From: Cyathus striatus
Taxonomy: Eukaryota > Basidiomycota > Agaricomycetes > Agaricales > Nidulariaceae
Reading direction: 5' to 3'
Length of the DNA stretch: 64,000 bases
NCBI GenBank assembly: GCA_025738555.1
Contig: JAOVFP010000016.1
Location: 3,162,001-3,226,000 of the forward strand
The translations under genes were made by a program, and so were the position numbers. The notes under the pieces are model-generated. The model saw only the letters and a list, made by a program, of their open reading frames with translations. It did not search any database and was not told the origin of the DNA. This document shows, piece after piece, positions 23,701-36,577 of this stretch (the stretch's first letter is position 1; each line of letters starts with the position of its first letter).

Positions 23701-26552
23701 TGTATGTATTCTCTATAAGTCAGCTATATGGTAGGAAAAGCGTACGATCCCCGCGAGAGCAGCTAAGGAATGGCGGGCAGTGTGGAAGACGACAAGGATG
23801 AGAGGCTTCACTGGCACAGCGACTTCGGACCTGTCGTTGCGCACGTGGTCCGATGATTATCCAAGTATAGCCAGCTCCGGAGATCTACGCACACAAAGTT
23901 TGTCTTCCCAGTCTCCTTTCAACACCTCAATATATCTACATCGCGCCGCTGCGCGCCTGGAGTCAGCCACCAGTGAAGCTGACTCATTCGCTGCGGGGAA
24001 TACTTCCAGCTGCTGCCAACGATTACTGCCGTCTGTTCGATCTCCTCCAACCTTCCTCAAACTTTATCGGCGCTACATATTTGGCGCATAGTACTTATTT
24101 CTATAAGACTATACTCGAGTCATTTTGGCAGTCTGCGGGGTCAACTTCAGGGACTTAACGGCGGTTTCAAATAATCTTTAGGGATAGATGGTGGATTTGT
24201 TCTAGCCGAGAACATCGCAGTAGACTTTTAACAAGGCCGCTCCACCTTGACAGACTACAGTGGTTTAACTACTACATCAGGCACAACTTCCGCGAGCGGG
24301 TTACGGTGGCTGTACCTGTCTTGGATGCTCGGATGCGACGATTCGCATCCCTCCCAATGCCTTTTTTTTCCGCTTCTATCTTTCAAACTATGGCACGCAA
24401 AAGTACGGACCGTACGAAATTGCTGAGCTATCGTTCGTATTCGACAGCTTACTCTTCTTGCCACTCGTACTCTCTATTTATTTTTTACTCGGAAATTGGA
24501 ATGGCACACACCAGGACGTACCAAGTACTCCCGCTAACGAGTTGCCTACCTACACCTCGAGTGTATAATCCAATCCTTTCTAAGTATCTGATTCACTGGG
24601 TGTCACATAACACTAGTGACCGTGTATTATTTCGGTGCAGTGACTTTGTTGCGAAATAACCTCCTGGAAATGGATTCTTTCTTTGGAGCATTAAGTAATA
24701 TGACCCCCGAGGCACCATGACAGTTTGTAGTCATTCCAGATGCCCGTGACAATATCCGTGGATTTATCTATTAATCAGTGTCGACTGCTTATTATGAATT
24801 CACCAACGACCAATATCAAAAGCTCTTCAAGCTCGGAAATTAGAGTCCCCGTCTCTTCCTTGCCAATTATGTGTTCCTATCATCTTTATGACTTTCCTAA
24901 AGCTATTGAGTTTTATTTACTGTCAATGCCACAGGTTCGACACAACTTTACACCCGGGTATCATGGTAACATTGTCTCTATTTTTGCATCTATCATCTTC
25001 ATGAATCATGACCATCCTGGATCCACAAAAGAATCCTTCTTGATATAGCATGTCCTTCTGCTGCGCCACTGAAACCTTATCCAGTTGTAATACCTGTGCT
25101 CCAGCAGGACCCCATACAGGCGGCAGTTTTGTATTTTACTCAAATATTTATTTGCATTATTTTCTTAGCACTGACCGAATTCACATCTATCCTCGTTAGA
25201 AATTTTGCATTGTACTTGTGTGACTAAGACCGCTGGGCCCCGAATATTAGCGACGCGCTACCTTTGAGTAAGGGGCCACTAACCAGAGGACCCAAGAGAG
25301 CTCGCTGGTTTCCCGCTGATACTATTTTGTTACCCGGCCACCCTGTCGTAATGTGTACAATCGACGTTTATCCTGATGCTCGTCGTAGAACGGACAGCAC
25401 GGGAGTAATATTTGTTTATGGCCCATGAATGAACTTCAACGCTTCAAATTTGGACCACAAGTGATGTCAACAGTCATGTGAGGTTACCGACACGTTTAAG
25501 CAGCAGTTCTATATATTCATATATAAATGTGTTACTACTGTATTTCTGTTGCCACAGAAAATGTCCACTGAAGAATATTTTCGTCTAAACACAGCAGAAG
25601 TTACTATCTCTGGCAAGGAGTTGATAGCTCCGTCCCATGCTTCCTCGACAGCACAGCAAAGACGGAATTTTTTTCCAGTAACAATTAGAGTGGCAACATG
25701 TACACGATAGTACACGATACTTTGGTGTGTCATTACACACTTCCAAATCGGCACTGGTTGCATGGGCGGGGAGGCTCCTCTGTGATAAGTGCTTGATCTT
25801 CAGACATCCTACGAAAATTCAATGTTAATGAGCGGAGGATGATGATTTGAATGACTTTGTCATGTACCTCCTTATACACGTCTTCACGCAGTCATGTTTC
25901 GTGCTCAAGTGGTTATGGCTAATGCCACAGGTCTGCCGACCGCAATCAACCTATAAAGAATAATTTTTAGCATTCAGCTTGTCGGAACTTCTACAATAGA
26001 AAATACTTTGTTGCGTTTAGTTAGGACCTGATGGCCACAAGTATATTTTTCATAGAGACCTAGTACGTAACACATCGTATAAGTGGAATGCTGAAAGGGG
26101 CGTTGAAAAGAATAAATGGGCGAGAACTTGGGTATGCTGATAGGCAAAGTAGAGGGCAGTCTCCTTTTTATAAATTCTTGAATCTGTTATCAAAGCACCG
26201 TGTTCTACCACAAGTATATTGGAAAGGTTAGGGGGCATTTTTCCATCGGACGGGTCAAACGACAAAGAACAGTAGACAGACAAATACAGTGTAGGCTGGG
26301 CGATCTCAAAAAGAGAAAAATCTCACCAAAAGAAAGGAGACTATAACATCAGGGTTATACATATGTCCGTGACAACGTCATCATTGTATGAGGTGGTTTG
26401 ACTAGTTGAGACAGCCACATGAGTCCCAGATTGGAGTAAAATGAAACGAAGTCAGATATAACTCAACATGGAATGCAGAAGGAGGACCCTCAAGATGCGC
26501 GCTCAAAGCCTGCAAAGACGGCAGCATGTATTCACAAAAGACATATATAGAC
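23701..26552. other. Gene-poor stretch of 2.85 kb
   Basis: AT-rich. The first few hundred bases hold the RhoGAP promoter. Only short open frames without domain features, splice-linked exons or repeats were found. An RNA gene cannot be excluded by eye. Confidence 0.45.
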
Positions 26553-29222
26553 TTAGCTCCCGAAGTTATTTGATACAGTACATCGTGCAAAATAGCGCGC
26601 AAGTGCAAGTCGTACGGTTTTTAGTTTGTTAAGGGCATCCCTCTCGTCACCACCCTCGGTCTTACGCTTTAGCAGAGTTAGATAATCATCCTCGGCACCC
26701 TGCGATACACCGACAGAGACCTCCTCCAGTTTTTGTAACAACTTAGAGGCGCTTGCTGCCGATAAAAACAACGTAGAAGCTGCAACGTAAGCGTTAGCAA
26801 GTGTGTAGTTAGTTAGAAACTACCGCGCCCCTACCAGATAATAATGGTAAGGCGTCGCAAAGAACAAGAGCCCACCATGACTCTGGGGCAATATCCTCTT
26901 CGAAAATAGCAGTCAAATTTGCAGCGGCTTCCTCGTGGTTGTTGTTTTGCAATAACTCATGGAAACGAGCATACTGAACAGCAAATATTAAACGATGGAA
27001 GAAGATCCCCTGCGCCGCGGCGCGTGTTCGGAGGTCTGGTATTGATGGAGCAATAGCAGAAGCGTACTGCGTAAATGTATGTGGTCCTGGGAACGTTAGA
27101 CGCAAAATTTTCTGTTACGTTTAATTGTAACATTTGGCAAGTCAAACTTACCTGAGATGATGTATTCATCCAACACGCGATCAACAATTCTTCCTAGTCC
27201 TGGCCAATCTTCTGCGGAAGCACAATATGATATGGCAAGGCCATATGCTTTATCTTGCATCAACGTTTGAGCCGCTATCTAGGAAACACATTGGTGCACA
27301 CGGAAATAACACAAGAATTATTAAACTTACTCTACACACGGTCCGCCTCACGGATTCTCTTTGATATTCAAAGCAAGTTTGATTGATGTCCTTAAGAACG
27401 CCCGCAACGTCACCTGCTTGAATCCTGTCCTCTGCAGAATCCGAGATTTGTTCATGCAGCCTCAATGGGACGCGTAACAACACCTCATCCGCGCGTAGCT
27501 TTCCGAGATCCCCACACGAGTACATATAATCAACAGTAATCCTCCACAAGCCTGGATCAGAATGGAGGTACTGGGCATATGACAGAATGTACTGATCGCG
27601 CAAGGTCAGTTCTGAGCTGTCGTTGTAAACCGTTAACGTGTATTCCAAAAGCAACTGAGTAAGCTCACTCTTCATCAGGTTCAATATCGATGAGTTGCAA
27701 GGGCTCCATTATATCTGCCATATGCGCAGCTAACCAGAGGTCTAGCTTGGAAGCGTGCTGCAACGCCTCAATTACATTCCCAGAAAAAAGAGCGGAATGA
27801 ATCATATCTTCTAAGTTAGTAGGATCCGCAGGCGTCTCTTCAACACTTGGGGTACGATATCACTTGCGAACACATAAGATTAGATGTCACTTACGACCCA
27901 AAACATATAAAGCACTTACGGCAAATCTTGTCGACGTAAGCGAGGGTCAATAAATATACTCCAAGCAACACAAATTTCCCTCCAATCACCACCGAGCTCT
28001 TCGCAAGCCCGTTTTACAACTTCAGGCCGACCTTCCAGAATACCCACGATGTCGCTTAATCTATCCCACCAATTATCAAAGTCATCGAAGCGCTCATCTT
28101 CAGGAACTCTGTCCATAGCAATCCGAAGAGCTTTCACCTTATCTGTCCATCTGCGAGCGGCATACACAAAATCTCTCTCGGCAGTGAAATTCTGAAGGCG
28201 TGGTTGACTATCAATTAAGGGTGTAAGTGTTGCAGCTAGGTCACAAAGTTCTTCGGAAGGATGTTTTTCCAGGGCGCCCAAGAAAAACAATGATGCCTTG
28301 GACAAACCGCGCAGAATTGTGCTTCGTCAAATGTGAGCGAGCACCTCTGACTTATCAGATGTAGGAAAACATACCGAGTAAGATAAGGCCAAAAGGACTC
28401 ATCTTCCCAAGGTTTTTCTAATGAGCTCAAGTGGTCACCTTCCTCTGTGGAGGGTTCAATAAAATGTATATTTAGCCACTCCATAAGTTCTTCCCCAACA
28501 GGTGCCTGTTCATAACCTGGTTCCGCGAGGTATAGCACCACAAAAAGCGAAAAGCAAGTGTATAGTATCCTGTAGTGGTCACTGCTGTACTGTAAAGGGC
28601 CTTCTGAACGGAGTATCGGTTGCTGTGGGATGCAATCACTATACGCGCCGCGGCATGATAAGAAACCCTTACTGAAGCGTGCACCCAACACTCTTTGCAG
28701 AAATTCACGTAATCAATTGCAAGCTTCCTAATCATAGTTAAACATTCATCACTCTGAGTCCTGTTATTAGTTGTTAGACTGTTCGAAGACCATTCTTGTA
28801 ATTTATACCATTCTGATCCCTTAAGATGCGCCGTCTTCAACAGATTTTGGAATGCCGCAAAAATAATAAGTGTATCGGATATGAACTAATACGAAAATTA
28901 ATCACACCAGATGTATACAAAAAGAAGGGACATACCAATCGCCTCTCTGAGGAAGGCAGCGCGTCCATACTAGCAAAGTACACAGGGAAGTCTTCATCTT
29001 GATTTAACTTCTCCTGTGATGGTGGAAGCTATTGAAATGCCTGTCAGACTGACAGAATATGAGCCATAAAGTGTCACGGACTTGGCTAGACAAGAATACT
29101 GCAAGGGAGTTGCTGAATGGCGACAGTGAAGTGGATATGGTCTGGCCCTCGTTTACGAGTTCGGAGAATTTTCCTGATTCAACAAGGGCAGGAACTAGAC
29201 TCAAGGAAGCCATCTCCGACAT
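26553..29222 (-). CDS. NUP85: Nucleoporin Nup85 (one-base lesion)
   Basis: Many short-intron exons. Starts MSEMASLSLVPALVESGKF and SLSPFSNSLAVF. The body has family-typical text: FSLFVVLYLAEPGYEQAPVG, ELMEWLNIHFIEPSTEEGDH, FDNWWDRLSDIVGILEG, HLASKL-type ALQHASKLDLWLAAHMADIM, YLHSDPGLWRITVDYMYSCG, and a helical C-terminus ending NNFGS. Nup85 is an alpha-solenoid scaffold subunit of the Y-complex (Nup84/Nup107) at both faces of the nuclear pore. The start at 29222 is the first ATG after an in-frame stop. Around 27668-27690 the frame shifts by one with no room for an intron, between LQLIDIE and SELTQLLLEY. Removing one base, for example in the GG at 27678-27679, restores a continuous Nup85. Otherwise intact. 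Confidence 0.85.
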
Positions 29223-31728
29223 CGCATCCACTGTCAGTGTTGAGGAATGAAATTGAGGCGGTGCCAGTTAAAGTAGGAGCGACGCGGTTTGTGGTGCTAA
29301 CGCGTTGGTCATGCGTGTTTGGCAAGAGGTTTATTATGTTATCTATTTGGCTATGCCTTCTAATCGAAACCTCTCGATTTCTGTATTAGACGACAGCACT
29401 TGCACGAGCTTTCTTCTACATGCACGGAACCGCGACGTCAAATGTCTTTTAAGTTATCAAAAAGTTCACCAACTTACTATAAGCTTGTAATCGACTCCGA
29501 AGAACTTCATTCTATTGTCCTATCGAGCACATAAGCAGTGCAGCTTAAACGTACACCGCCTGCGGCCCTAAGAATATCGCGTTTAACATATTTAATGCTC
29601 CGCGACGTCGCTCGTAAGTGCTAATGACCGTGACAGCTATACTCAGACCTTTCAGATTATCTGACTACTGCTACATATTATCTAGGCCCCTTGTTGTCGC
29701 ACCTACCGGGCGCACACTCCATGAATTCATGGTGCTAAATTTGGCTGCGCAGAGCAGCTGCAATTTGTTTGCGCTTTGCAGTGACTCCATTGCGCAGCTA
29801 CCTGTGTTATACCCGAACCGTCTTCTTGCTATCTACAGCTTCTGATCATGTTAGTCACGCTTCCATAATACTTCCTTTTCTCGACGCCCATCTGTGGTCA
29901 CTGGCAGTAAACGTGCCTAAGGCCCACTTGAGCGGCACTCAAGACGCAGTTATTATGGTGCCTCAGAACCTCCTATGACTTTGGCAGTTTAACGCCTCTA
30001 CAGAAGCCTTCTCCGTCAACACATACGAATATTGTAATTATGACTGGCTGGTCTGCTGCGAGGATTTCCAAACGCTTTACAGTTCTCAGCCGTGAAATTA
30101 ATATTTTTGCAATACCCGCAGTGTATACGATCTTACGATCTGGATGGGGTTTGGCAGCGAATCTTGAACGTTGTTAATAACCCTTTCTACGTTGCGGATC
30201 CTGAACTAAGTTCCGTGATTCAGATAAAGATATATATATTAACTACGAGGGGAGTGTATGAATCCGGAACAAACCCTCGAAGGTGTCTTAGGATTCGGAG
30301 CGAACACTTTCTTACTCCCACTACTATATTGGACTTCAATGACGACGATTTCTAGCCTTCCCTGCTGTCGCAAACATCTCTGCGACGCATGCGATATTTA
30401 CGGCTTCGAATTTTTCGGGTTCTCAAGGCTTTCCCTTCCACTACACGCACGATTTGGCCTCGTGGAATTTAAAGGGGATTGTCCGGATATGACAGTTATA
30501 TCTCGACCTACTTATACGGTGTGTATTAACATCAATCCTTGATGGTCTTGATCGTGACGCTCTTGGTGTGGGATTTTGTATTCACATTCTCCTTGGTGAA
30601 ATCTGTTCTCGTATGCCCCCGGTTGGCATCTGACAACGCTAACGTCATTTCCGACTACCCACATTGGTTATTTTGCAGCTTCTGGTTGGCTTCATGATCT
30701 TCATGTCATAGCGAGCATGTTTCTTCTCTTCCTGAACCTGCTGTCACAAGATGTCATCTGTAAATCTTAGAACTTTGCAGTATCGTAACCCCATTTCTGG
30801 TAACACGAGAAAAGTATTACTTGGACTATACACTGCAGCTATACTTGGCATGCTTGTGCGTTCATATTTCATACCGCCTGGCCTGCTAGTCGGAACCTCT
30901 GGACGTCCATTTACGTCGCAATGGCAGATGTACCGGGGGCTTGGGTTGCAACATTAATGGCTATCCATATGGAATTGTGTTGAACCGTTGCAGTATCGGT
31001 ACCAAATTCAGAAGAAACTTAATTATGCCTAGGGGCAATGTCAGTTGTGCCGTATGGTTGGATAGGGATAAGGCATTCTTACAGCTGGAGGTGAGGGTCT
31101 GAGGTTTGAAGAATCATTGGACGATAGGAAGCATAGACTTGAGTTTGTATAGCTTTTCCGTACTATTATTAACTCAAGGTCTCAAACAGTGAGCGTTTTA
31201 TGTCTATGACAAATTCTCCGCCCTTTAGATTGGAATTCCCTGAAGCATGGGCACTCGCTCTACCCGGAGGAGTCGATAGCAGCTGTCCCTCGCACATATT
31301 GGCCAGAGACAGGTAGTACGTTTCTTTCATTAAATTTCTTGAACATTCTCCTATTATGTAGACGTATTCAATTGCCGTTTGGCCTTATTACATTCTACTT
31401 CCCGCACACTCGGAACTTTACCGCCTTCTTCATTTCACTCATTTTTATGCCAATGGTCACTGTGACTGCTTTCAATTGTTCCGCCCTTCACAGGTTGATT
31501 TTTAGACGGTCTATTATACAGTAAAAGAATAAAGGAATACATATAGTATGTACACGAAACATAAGTCCACAAGTCTATCCACCAGGCAACCAAAGCCAAA
31601 TACTAAAATACAGCAAACTGCCCCAATCTACTATGCATGTGCTCCCCGGTCAATCCCCTCCCAACTTGTCCATTGCGCAATCTATCACCCATAGCTTATT
31701 TCACTGACTGAGCATTACCTACACACTC
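29223..31728. other. Gene-poor stretch of 2.5 kb
   Basis: Between the Nup85 promoter and the RING gene's 3' end. Short frames on both strands lack any family signature. No repeats or RNA genes recognised. Confidence 0.45.
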
Positions 31729-33799
31729 TCAATTGAGGTCCTCAGCATCCAGCCACACTTCAGTATCCGTTGTAACGTAATCATCCATATCGTCAGCCCT
31801 CACCATTTTCTTTGCATCATACGCATTGGGAATGAGCGGCCTGGGGGTAACAGACCACCTCTCGGGGTACTCCCTAATGTCTCTTAGGGTCTGCTCGATG
31901 TAAAAATCTCCTGCAGGATCCATTTCATCCAAACGGATATTCCACCCTAGGAACACTCTATCACCATCAGCCACAGCATCATCGTCGACCTCATCCTCGA
32001 AGGAAGCTATCTGTCTTCGGATAGACTGGACATGCGCAACAATGCCAGTATTATGGGCGTACACCATCCTGAACTTCTGGATCATGGGCCAGTTACATCC
32101 CCGGCGCATGAGATTGAGAATTACGATGTCCTCATCTTCATCTACGATCCAGTCAGACGGGGCAACATCGACGGTGGGCGGCTCCCATCGAGCTTCAACA
32201 AATCGCCCACCATTATGCTCCTCCTCATCATCATCGTCTTCGTCGCTATCGTCATCGTCGTCGTCATCATTGTAATCATCCGCAATGTCCTCGTCCTCGT
32301 CCTCATCGTCATCGTCATCATCATCTTCACTTCTACTGTCACTATCATCGTCATAGCCCATGCCTAAAGGATAAGCACCCCTAAAGGCCCACTGGACAGC
32401 ATCCATGAACAAATCCCCCTCCTCGTCATCTTCTGATGCGGTCTCCTCATCGCTAGGCGAAAAAATCCCTTCCCAAGGATCACACTCCGGGTCCAGCGGA
32501 GGACTAGACGCTCTACCCCCAGCATTCCCAAAAAAAGGTATTAGGGGAGCTTTAGACTTCATAAGCGCAGAAGCCACCGCCTTGATCATAAATATTGGCG
32601 CAGGTCTATGTTCCACCGGGGACCTGCAGGTGGGACACGATTTTGCTCGGCGCATGACGTAGTCCGGGCTATTTAGCTCTTCGGGGTCCATGTCCATGTC
32701 ATCTAGAGATGGAGGGGCCTTTCTGAACCAGCTTTTCAAGCAGAGAAGGCAGAAGACATGACCACAGGGCGCAAGACTGGTAAGGTGGCAATAAAATGAC
32801 GACCATTAGAAGCAGGTGTGAGGGATAGGGTGAGGTACACGAACCCGAATGGTTTGTGCGGTAGCTCCATGCATATTTGACATTGTATAGTCGACTCAAT
32901 GGTAGATATGAGCTTAGTTATACCTCCGTTAGGAGAGGGAAATACAATAGTTAGGAGAATAAACTATACACGTACCTCCTCGTTTTGTTGACATTTAGAT
33001 TTTAATGCCGATACCACATCTTCACTTTCTCTCTTTGTCTGAGAAAAAATGTGATCAAATTATTGTCATCCGACAAAAATTAGCACATACTTCAAGAGCC
33101 ATACTAAGATCTTGTTTAAGCTCCTCAATTTTCTATCATAGGAATGTATAAGACAACAAAGTACGAATATATGAAAGCAAGCATGTCTATTAACCTTCGC
33201 TTGCTTCTTTGTAGCCTTCTTATTATCATGAAGTGCCTTCTTCAGTAAATCAATCTCCTTCTTCATTCGGTCGAATTCAGCAGCTGCAAGAGGTCCCGCA
33301 AAGGCCTGCCTATCGACGGCACGATCCTTGCCTTTGTCTGACTCGTCAGCAGACATCTGAGTGTGTCTACGTGAAGAATGAGATTGGAGCGAGAGTCTAG
33401 TAGCCACTTGATCATTTGTTGTGATCCGCTCCCGTTTGGACCTGTGATGACTGGATGAGGCGCTGGACCCAGCAGCATTGCTCGACGAAGCAGCACCAAG
33501 GTGACGCTGCGTTCCCTTTCCGGATGATCATTGGATGCATTAGCGCTGGCGGATACCGCCGACTTGGGCCGCCTCATGGTATTGCGAAAGGCATGAAATG
33601 GAAATAAGCTGCTGTAAGAGCTGCCAGAGGATCGCTGCTCGGGATCCGGGATCTTTGGAGGCCGAGAGGTATTGGATTCAGACAACACGAATCGGCGAGG
33701 TTCAGAGGCGGTGTCCATTGTTGACCTAGACTCTGAATCGCTTTCAATAGGTATAGGAGGAAGAGCACGGCGGCGCGACTGGTAGCTCAAGCTGCTCAT
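31729..33799 (-). CDS. RING-HC protein, probable E3 ubiquitin ligase (one-base lesion)
   Basis: Starts MSSLSYQSRRRALPPIPI; Ser-rich N-terminus, a basic coiled coil (MKKEIDLLKKALHDNKKATK), then a RING: CQICMELP, LAPCGHVFCLLCLKSWF, and after a 30-residue spacer SCPTCRSP. This C3HC4-type pattern with CxH binds two zincs and recruits E2. Downstream is a very long Asp/Glu run (minus strand, about 32215-32340) and a C-terminal region with paired Trp/Arg motifs (VFLGWNIRLDEMDPAG). The target is unknown. Near 33522-33523 one base appears missing: the upstream frame reads NASNDHP and the downstream one GKGTQRHLGAASSS, and adding a C joins them. It is divergent to argininosuccinate synthase. Confidence 0.75.
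32215..32340. repeat. Imperfect trinucleotide run coding poly-Asp/Glu
   Basis: CATCGT/CATCAT-type triplets on the plus strand encode the acidic tract of the RING protein. It is prone to length change. Confidence 0.7.
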
Positions 33800-34200
33800 A
33801 GTGTGACTGAGGGTAGGTGAATGTTGGAAGAAAGGCAAAGACTAAGCCAGCTGAGCTTCTGCTCTTCAGTAGAGTGCTTATAACCTTTTCCGAGTTCTGT
33901 GCTATCCGACGAGTGCTATGCAAGTATGCAGAAGGGTGACAATTTGGTGACAATGGAGAGTGGTAGTGAACTATAAATACATCCGCAGGTGTGACGCTGT
34001 AAGTTGCCGGTCACATGTAAAAGTAACAAACAACAATCAGATGTTATCTAATCTTATCTAGGAATATCTGGCCTTATCCAGGCCATTGATTTACATTTAC
34101 GGCCGAAGCCGTAGCGAATATAGCAGTCTGATTTGGAGGCACTTTTTCTTGACTCGATCCTTCATCTGAACCCACCTACTCACCCATACCCTGCTGCAAA
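33800..34200. promoter_or_regulatory. Divergent promoter region RING / argininosuccinate synthase
   Basis: 400-bp head-to-head spacer that must carry both promoters. GATA-like TTATCT motifs occur at 34043-34062 (CTTATCTAGG, CTAATCTTATC). A link to nitrogen control of arginine synthesis is only suggestive. Confidence 0.35.
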
Positions 34201-36139
34201 ATGCCCGCTGAAAAAGGTCGTGTCTTACTTGCGTACTCTGGAGGTTTGGGTATGTTACCGAGCATCTCTGCCTACTTTTCCACCACACTCCTAACGCGTT
34301 GTTAGATACCTCTTGCATCCTCGCGTGGTTGATCGAGAAAGGATATGAGGTCTACGCGTTTATGGCTGATGTTGGTCAAGAGGAGGTATGCTAAGATCTA
34401 TATCCATTCCACGATCGTGAAATATTTACTTCTACTATTTTTTGCAATAGGATTTTGCTGCTGCTGAAAAAAAGGCGCTGCGTGTCGGTGCTAAGAAATT
34501 CTTCCTGGAAGTATGTCGACCTATTAATAGACTAGCTATTTATGTTTTCTTTGAAAGGTTAACATACCATTGGCCTTTAGGATCTCAAGCGCGAGTTCGT
34601 TACGGAACTGATTTACCCCGCCGTCCAGGCCAACTGCATCTACGAGGTAAGTGTCACGCTATTGTCTTCTATCAGCTTCTCATTCGGGTCACGCAGAATA
34701 TCTACTTGCTCGGCACCTCGCTCGCTCGCCCAGTAATTGCACGTGGTATGATCGCTGTCGCTGACCGGGAAGGCTGCGAGTAAGTTCCTTCAGACCATAT
34801 CCGTCAATAGACAGAGAGATAGTGTCCGGCTATCTACATGCCATCGAATCTCGATTGTTTGACGAGAAAACACCGTCATAGCATCTCGTAATTTGAGATG
34901 CACAATCTCGATAGCCTACCACCGCATCCCTACCACGTTATAAGGGAATAGCAGCTGATGATCTACGTTTTTCCCGACAGCTTCGTCTCCCATGGCTGCA
35001 CCGGAAAAGGCAACGATCAGGTTCGTTTCGAACTCGCATTCTACGGTCTTAAGCCCGACATCAAGGTCATCGCCCCCTGGCGAATTCCTGGTCAGTTCAG
35101 TTCAAAAACAAACCTCCCACTCCCCCCGGAGCATAAACCAATTCGAGTGCTCACTCACCTGGTTTACTTCTATTCATAGAATTTTACAACCGGTTCGCTG
35201 GGCGTCAGGCCCTGCTTGCTTACGCAGACGAGAAAGGCATCCCAGTCGCACAAACCGCGGCAAAGCCCTGGTCGACCGATGAAAATTTGTTCCACATCTC
35301 TTACGAGGCCGGCATCCTGGAGGACCCTAACATTACCCCTCCGGATGACATGTGGAAACTGACCGTTTCTCCCGAAAATGCCCCAGACAAGCCGGAGCGC
35401 ATTGCCATTGAATTTAAAGCAAGGTCTCCCCGTCCGTGTCGTCGTCCCCGCCGATGCGAAGGAGTACACAGACGCCGTCGACATTTTCAACGCTCTCAAC
35501 GCCATCGCTAGGAAGCACGGTATCGGCCGTATCGATATTGTCGAGAACCGCTTCATTGGTGTCAAGTCCCGCGGTTGCTACGAGTCTCCAGGAGCCACCA
35601 TCCTCCGTGTAGCCCACATCGACCTTGAGGGTCTCACCCTCGACAGGAACGTCCGTGCTCTCCGCGACAAGTTTACCACCATCGAGCTCAGCAAAATCCT
35701 CTACAATGGCCACTTCTTCACCCCGAAAGGGAGTTCGTCACCAGCTCTATCGCGACCAGCCAGAGGACTGTCAATGGTCTCGTCAAGCTCAAGCTTTACA
35801 AGGGCAATGTTATCGTTGAGGGCAGATCGAGCTCTGAGGTATTTATTCATTCCTCTCGCAATCTGCATTTCTTCAGACAACTTACCATGATCCTCTACAG
35901 GGTCTTTATGACGAGCGTGAGTCATCCATGGACGAGCTCGGTGGCTTCGAACCTACCGACACTTCTGGTTTCATCCAAATCGAATCCATCAGAATCAAGA
36001 AGTGCGCTTTCCCCCTCGGAAATTTTTTTCTCGCTTTTGCCGTTTATTCATATACTATTATTTTAGGTGGGCCCAGGCGAACATCCGCAAGGGCCAGGGT
36101 GGTGTGGACCCCAAGTCCGTCTACGGTAGCAGGGTCTAA
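34201..36139 (+). CDS. ARG1: Argininosuccinate synthase (two one-base lesions)
   Basis: Start [20 protein letters not shown] with the ATP-binding P-loop SGGLDTS. Further exons give [45 protein letters not shown] (substrate-binding loop), [20 protein letters not shown] and ETPG-type YESPGATIL, ending KSVYGSRV. It ligates citrulline and aspartate with ATP in arginine synthesis, as a cytosolic tetramer. One intron (34781-34980) is about 200 nt, longer than the others. Two indels are visible: an extra A in 35416-35418 (IEF then KQGLPV out of frame) and a missing C in 35721-35724 (FFTP then EREFVTSS out of frame). They offset each other, but the roughly 300 bases between carry the conserved protein only in the shifted frame. 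In such a conserved housekeeping gene, sequencing error is the natural reading. Confidence 0.95.
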
Positions 36140-36577
36140 AGAGTTACTTTTTTCTCTGATACTGATTCCATGTACAAAATACCGTGTACGACTTTTGCGC
36201 TAACATCCATATAATCAAATCACTTGTCGCTGCTGAGCTATTCGATGACTGTGTCGCGCAATACTGCCACCTATAACTCCACAAGCGGAAGTCGTCAGAT
36301 ATCTACGTACACAAGGGTCTTCGCAGCCACCCGTTATCCCGCCCTGCTAGGGTGGCGAGATGGCATGCGGACGATAGAAGCGATGTAGCCTCCCCGGAAC
36401 TGCCATATCAACCTAATCAGCTCGTCATCCATGACCCAGATGAACAGTTTCCCATAGCGCAAGCTTCGATGGGCACCGAGTACTTATTCAGCATAATTAA
36501 TTGGCAGCGATGTTGTATGGTCCCGTTTCTTGATCTGAATTGAGAAAGTTCTTCACTATGCAATCGAAGCTCTGTAT
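36140..36577. other. Intergenic between convergent genes
   Basis: 3' flanks of argininosuccinate synthase and the Tpt1-like gene. Nothing else seen. Confidence 0.5.

Noticed and set aside
24306..24659. 117-codon frame in the 23.7-26.5 kb spacer
   Set aside because: No domain, no splice partners, composition like surrounding spacer.
30258..30957. Frames of 68-94 codons in the 29.2-31.7 kb spacer
   Set aside because: No recognisable motif and no exon chain. Length expected by chance.
32032..32367. Plus-strand frame rich in Val and Ile looking like membrane segments
   Set aside because: It is the complement of the Asp/Glu tract in the RING gene; GAT/GAC triplets read backwards give Val/Ile.
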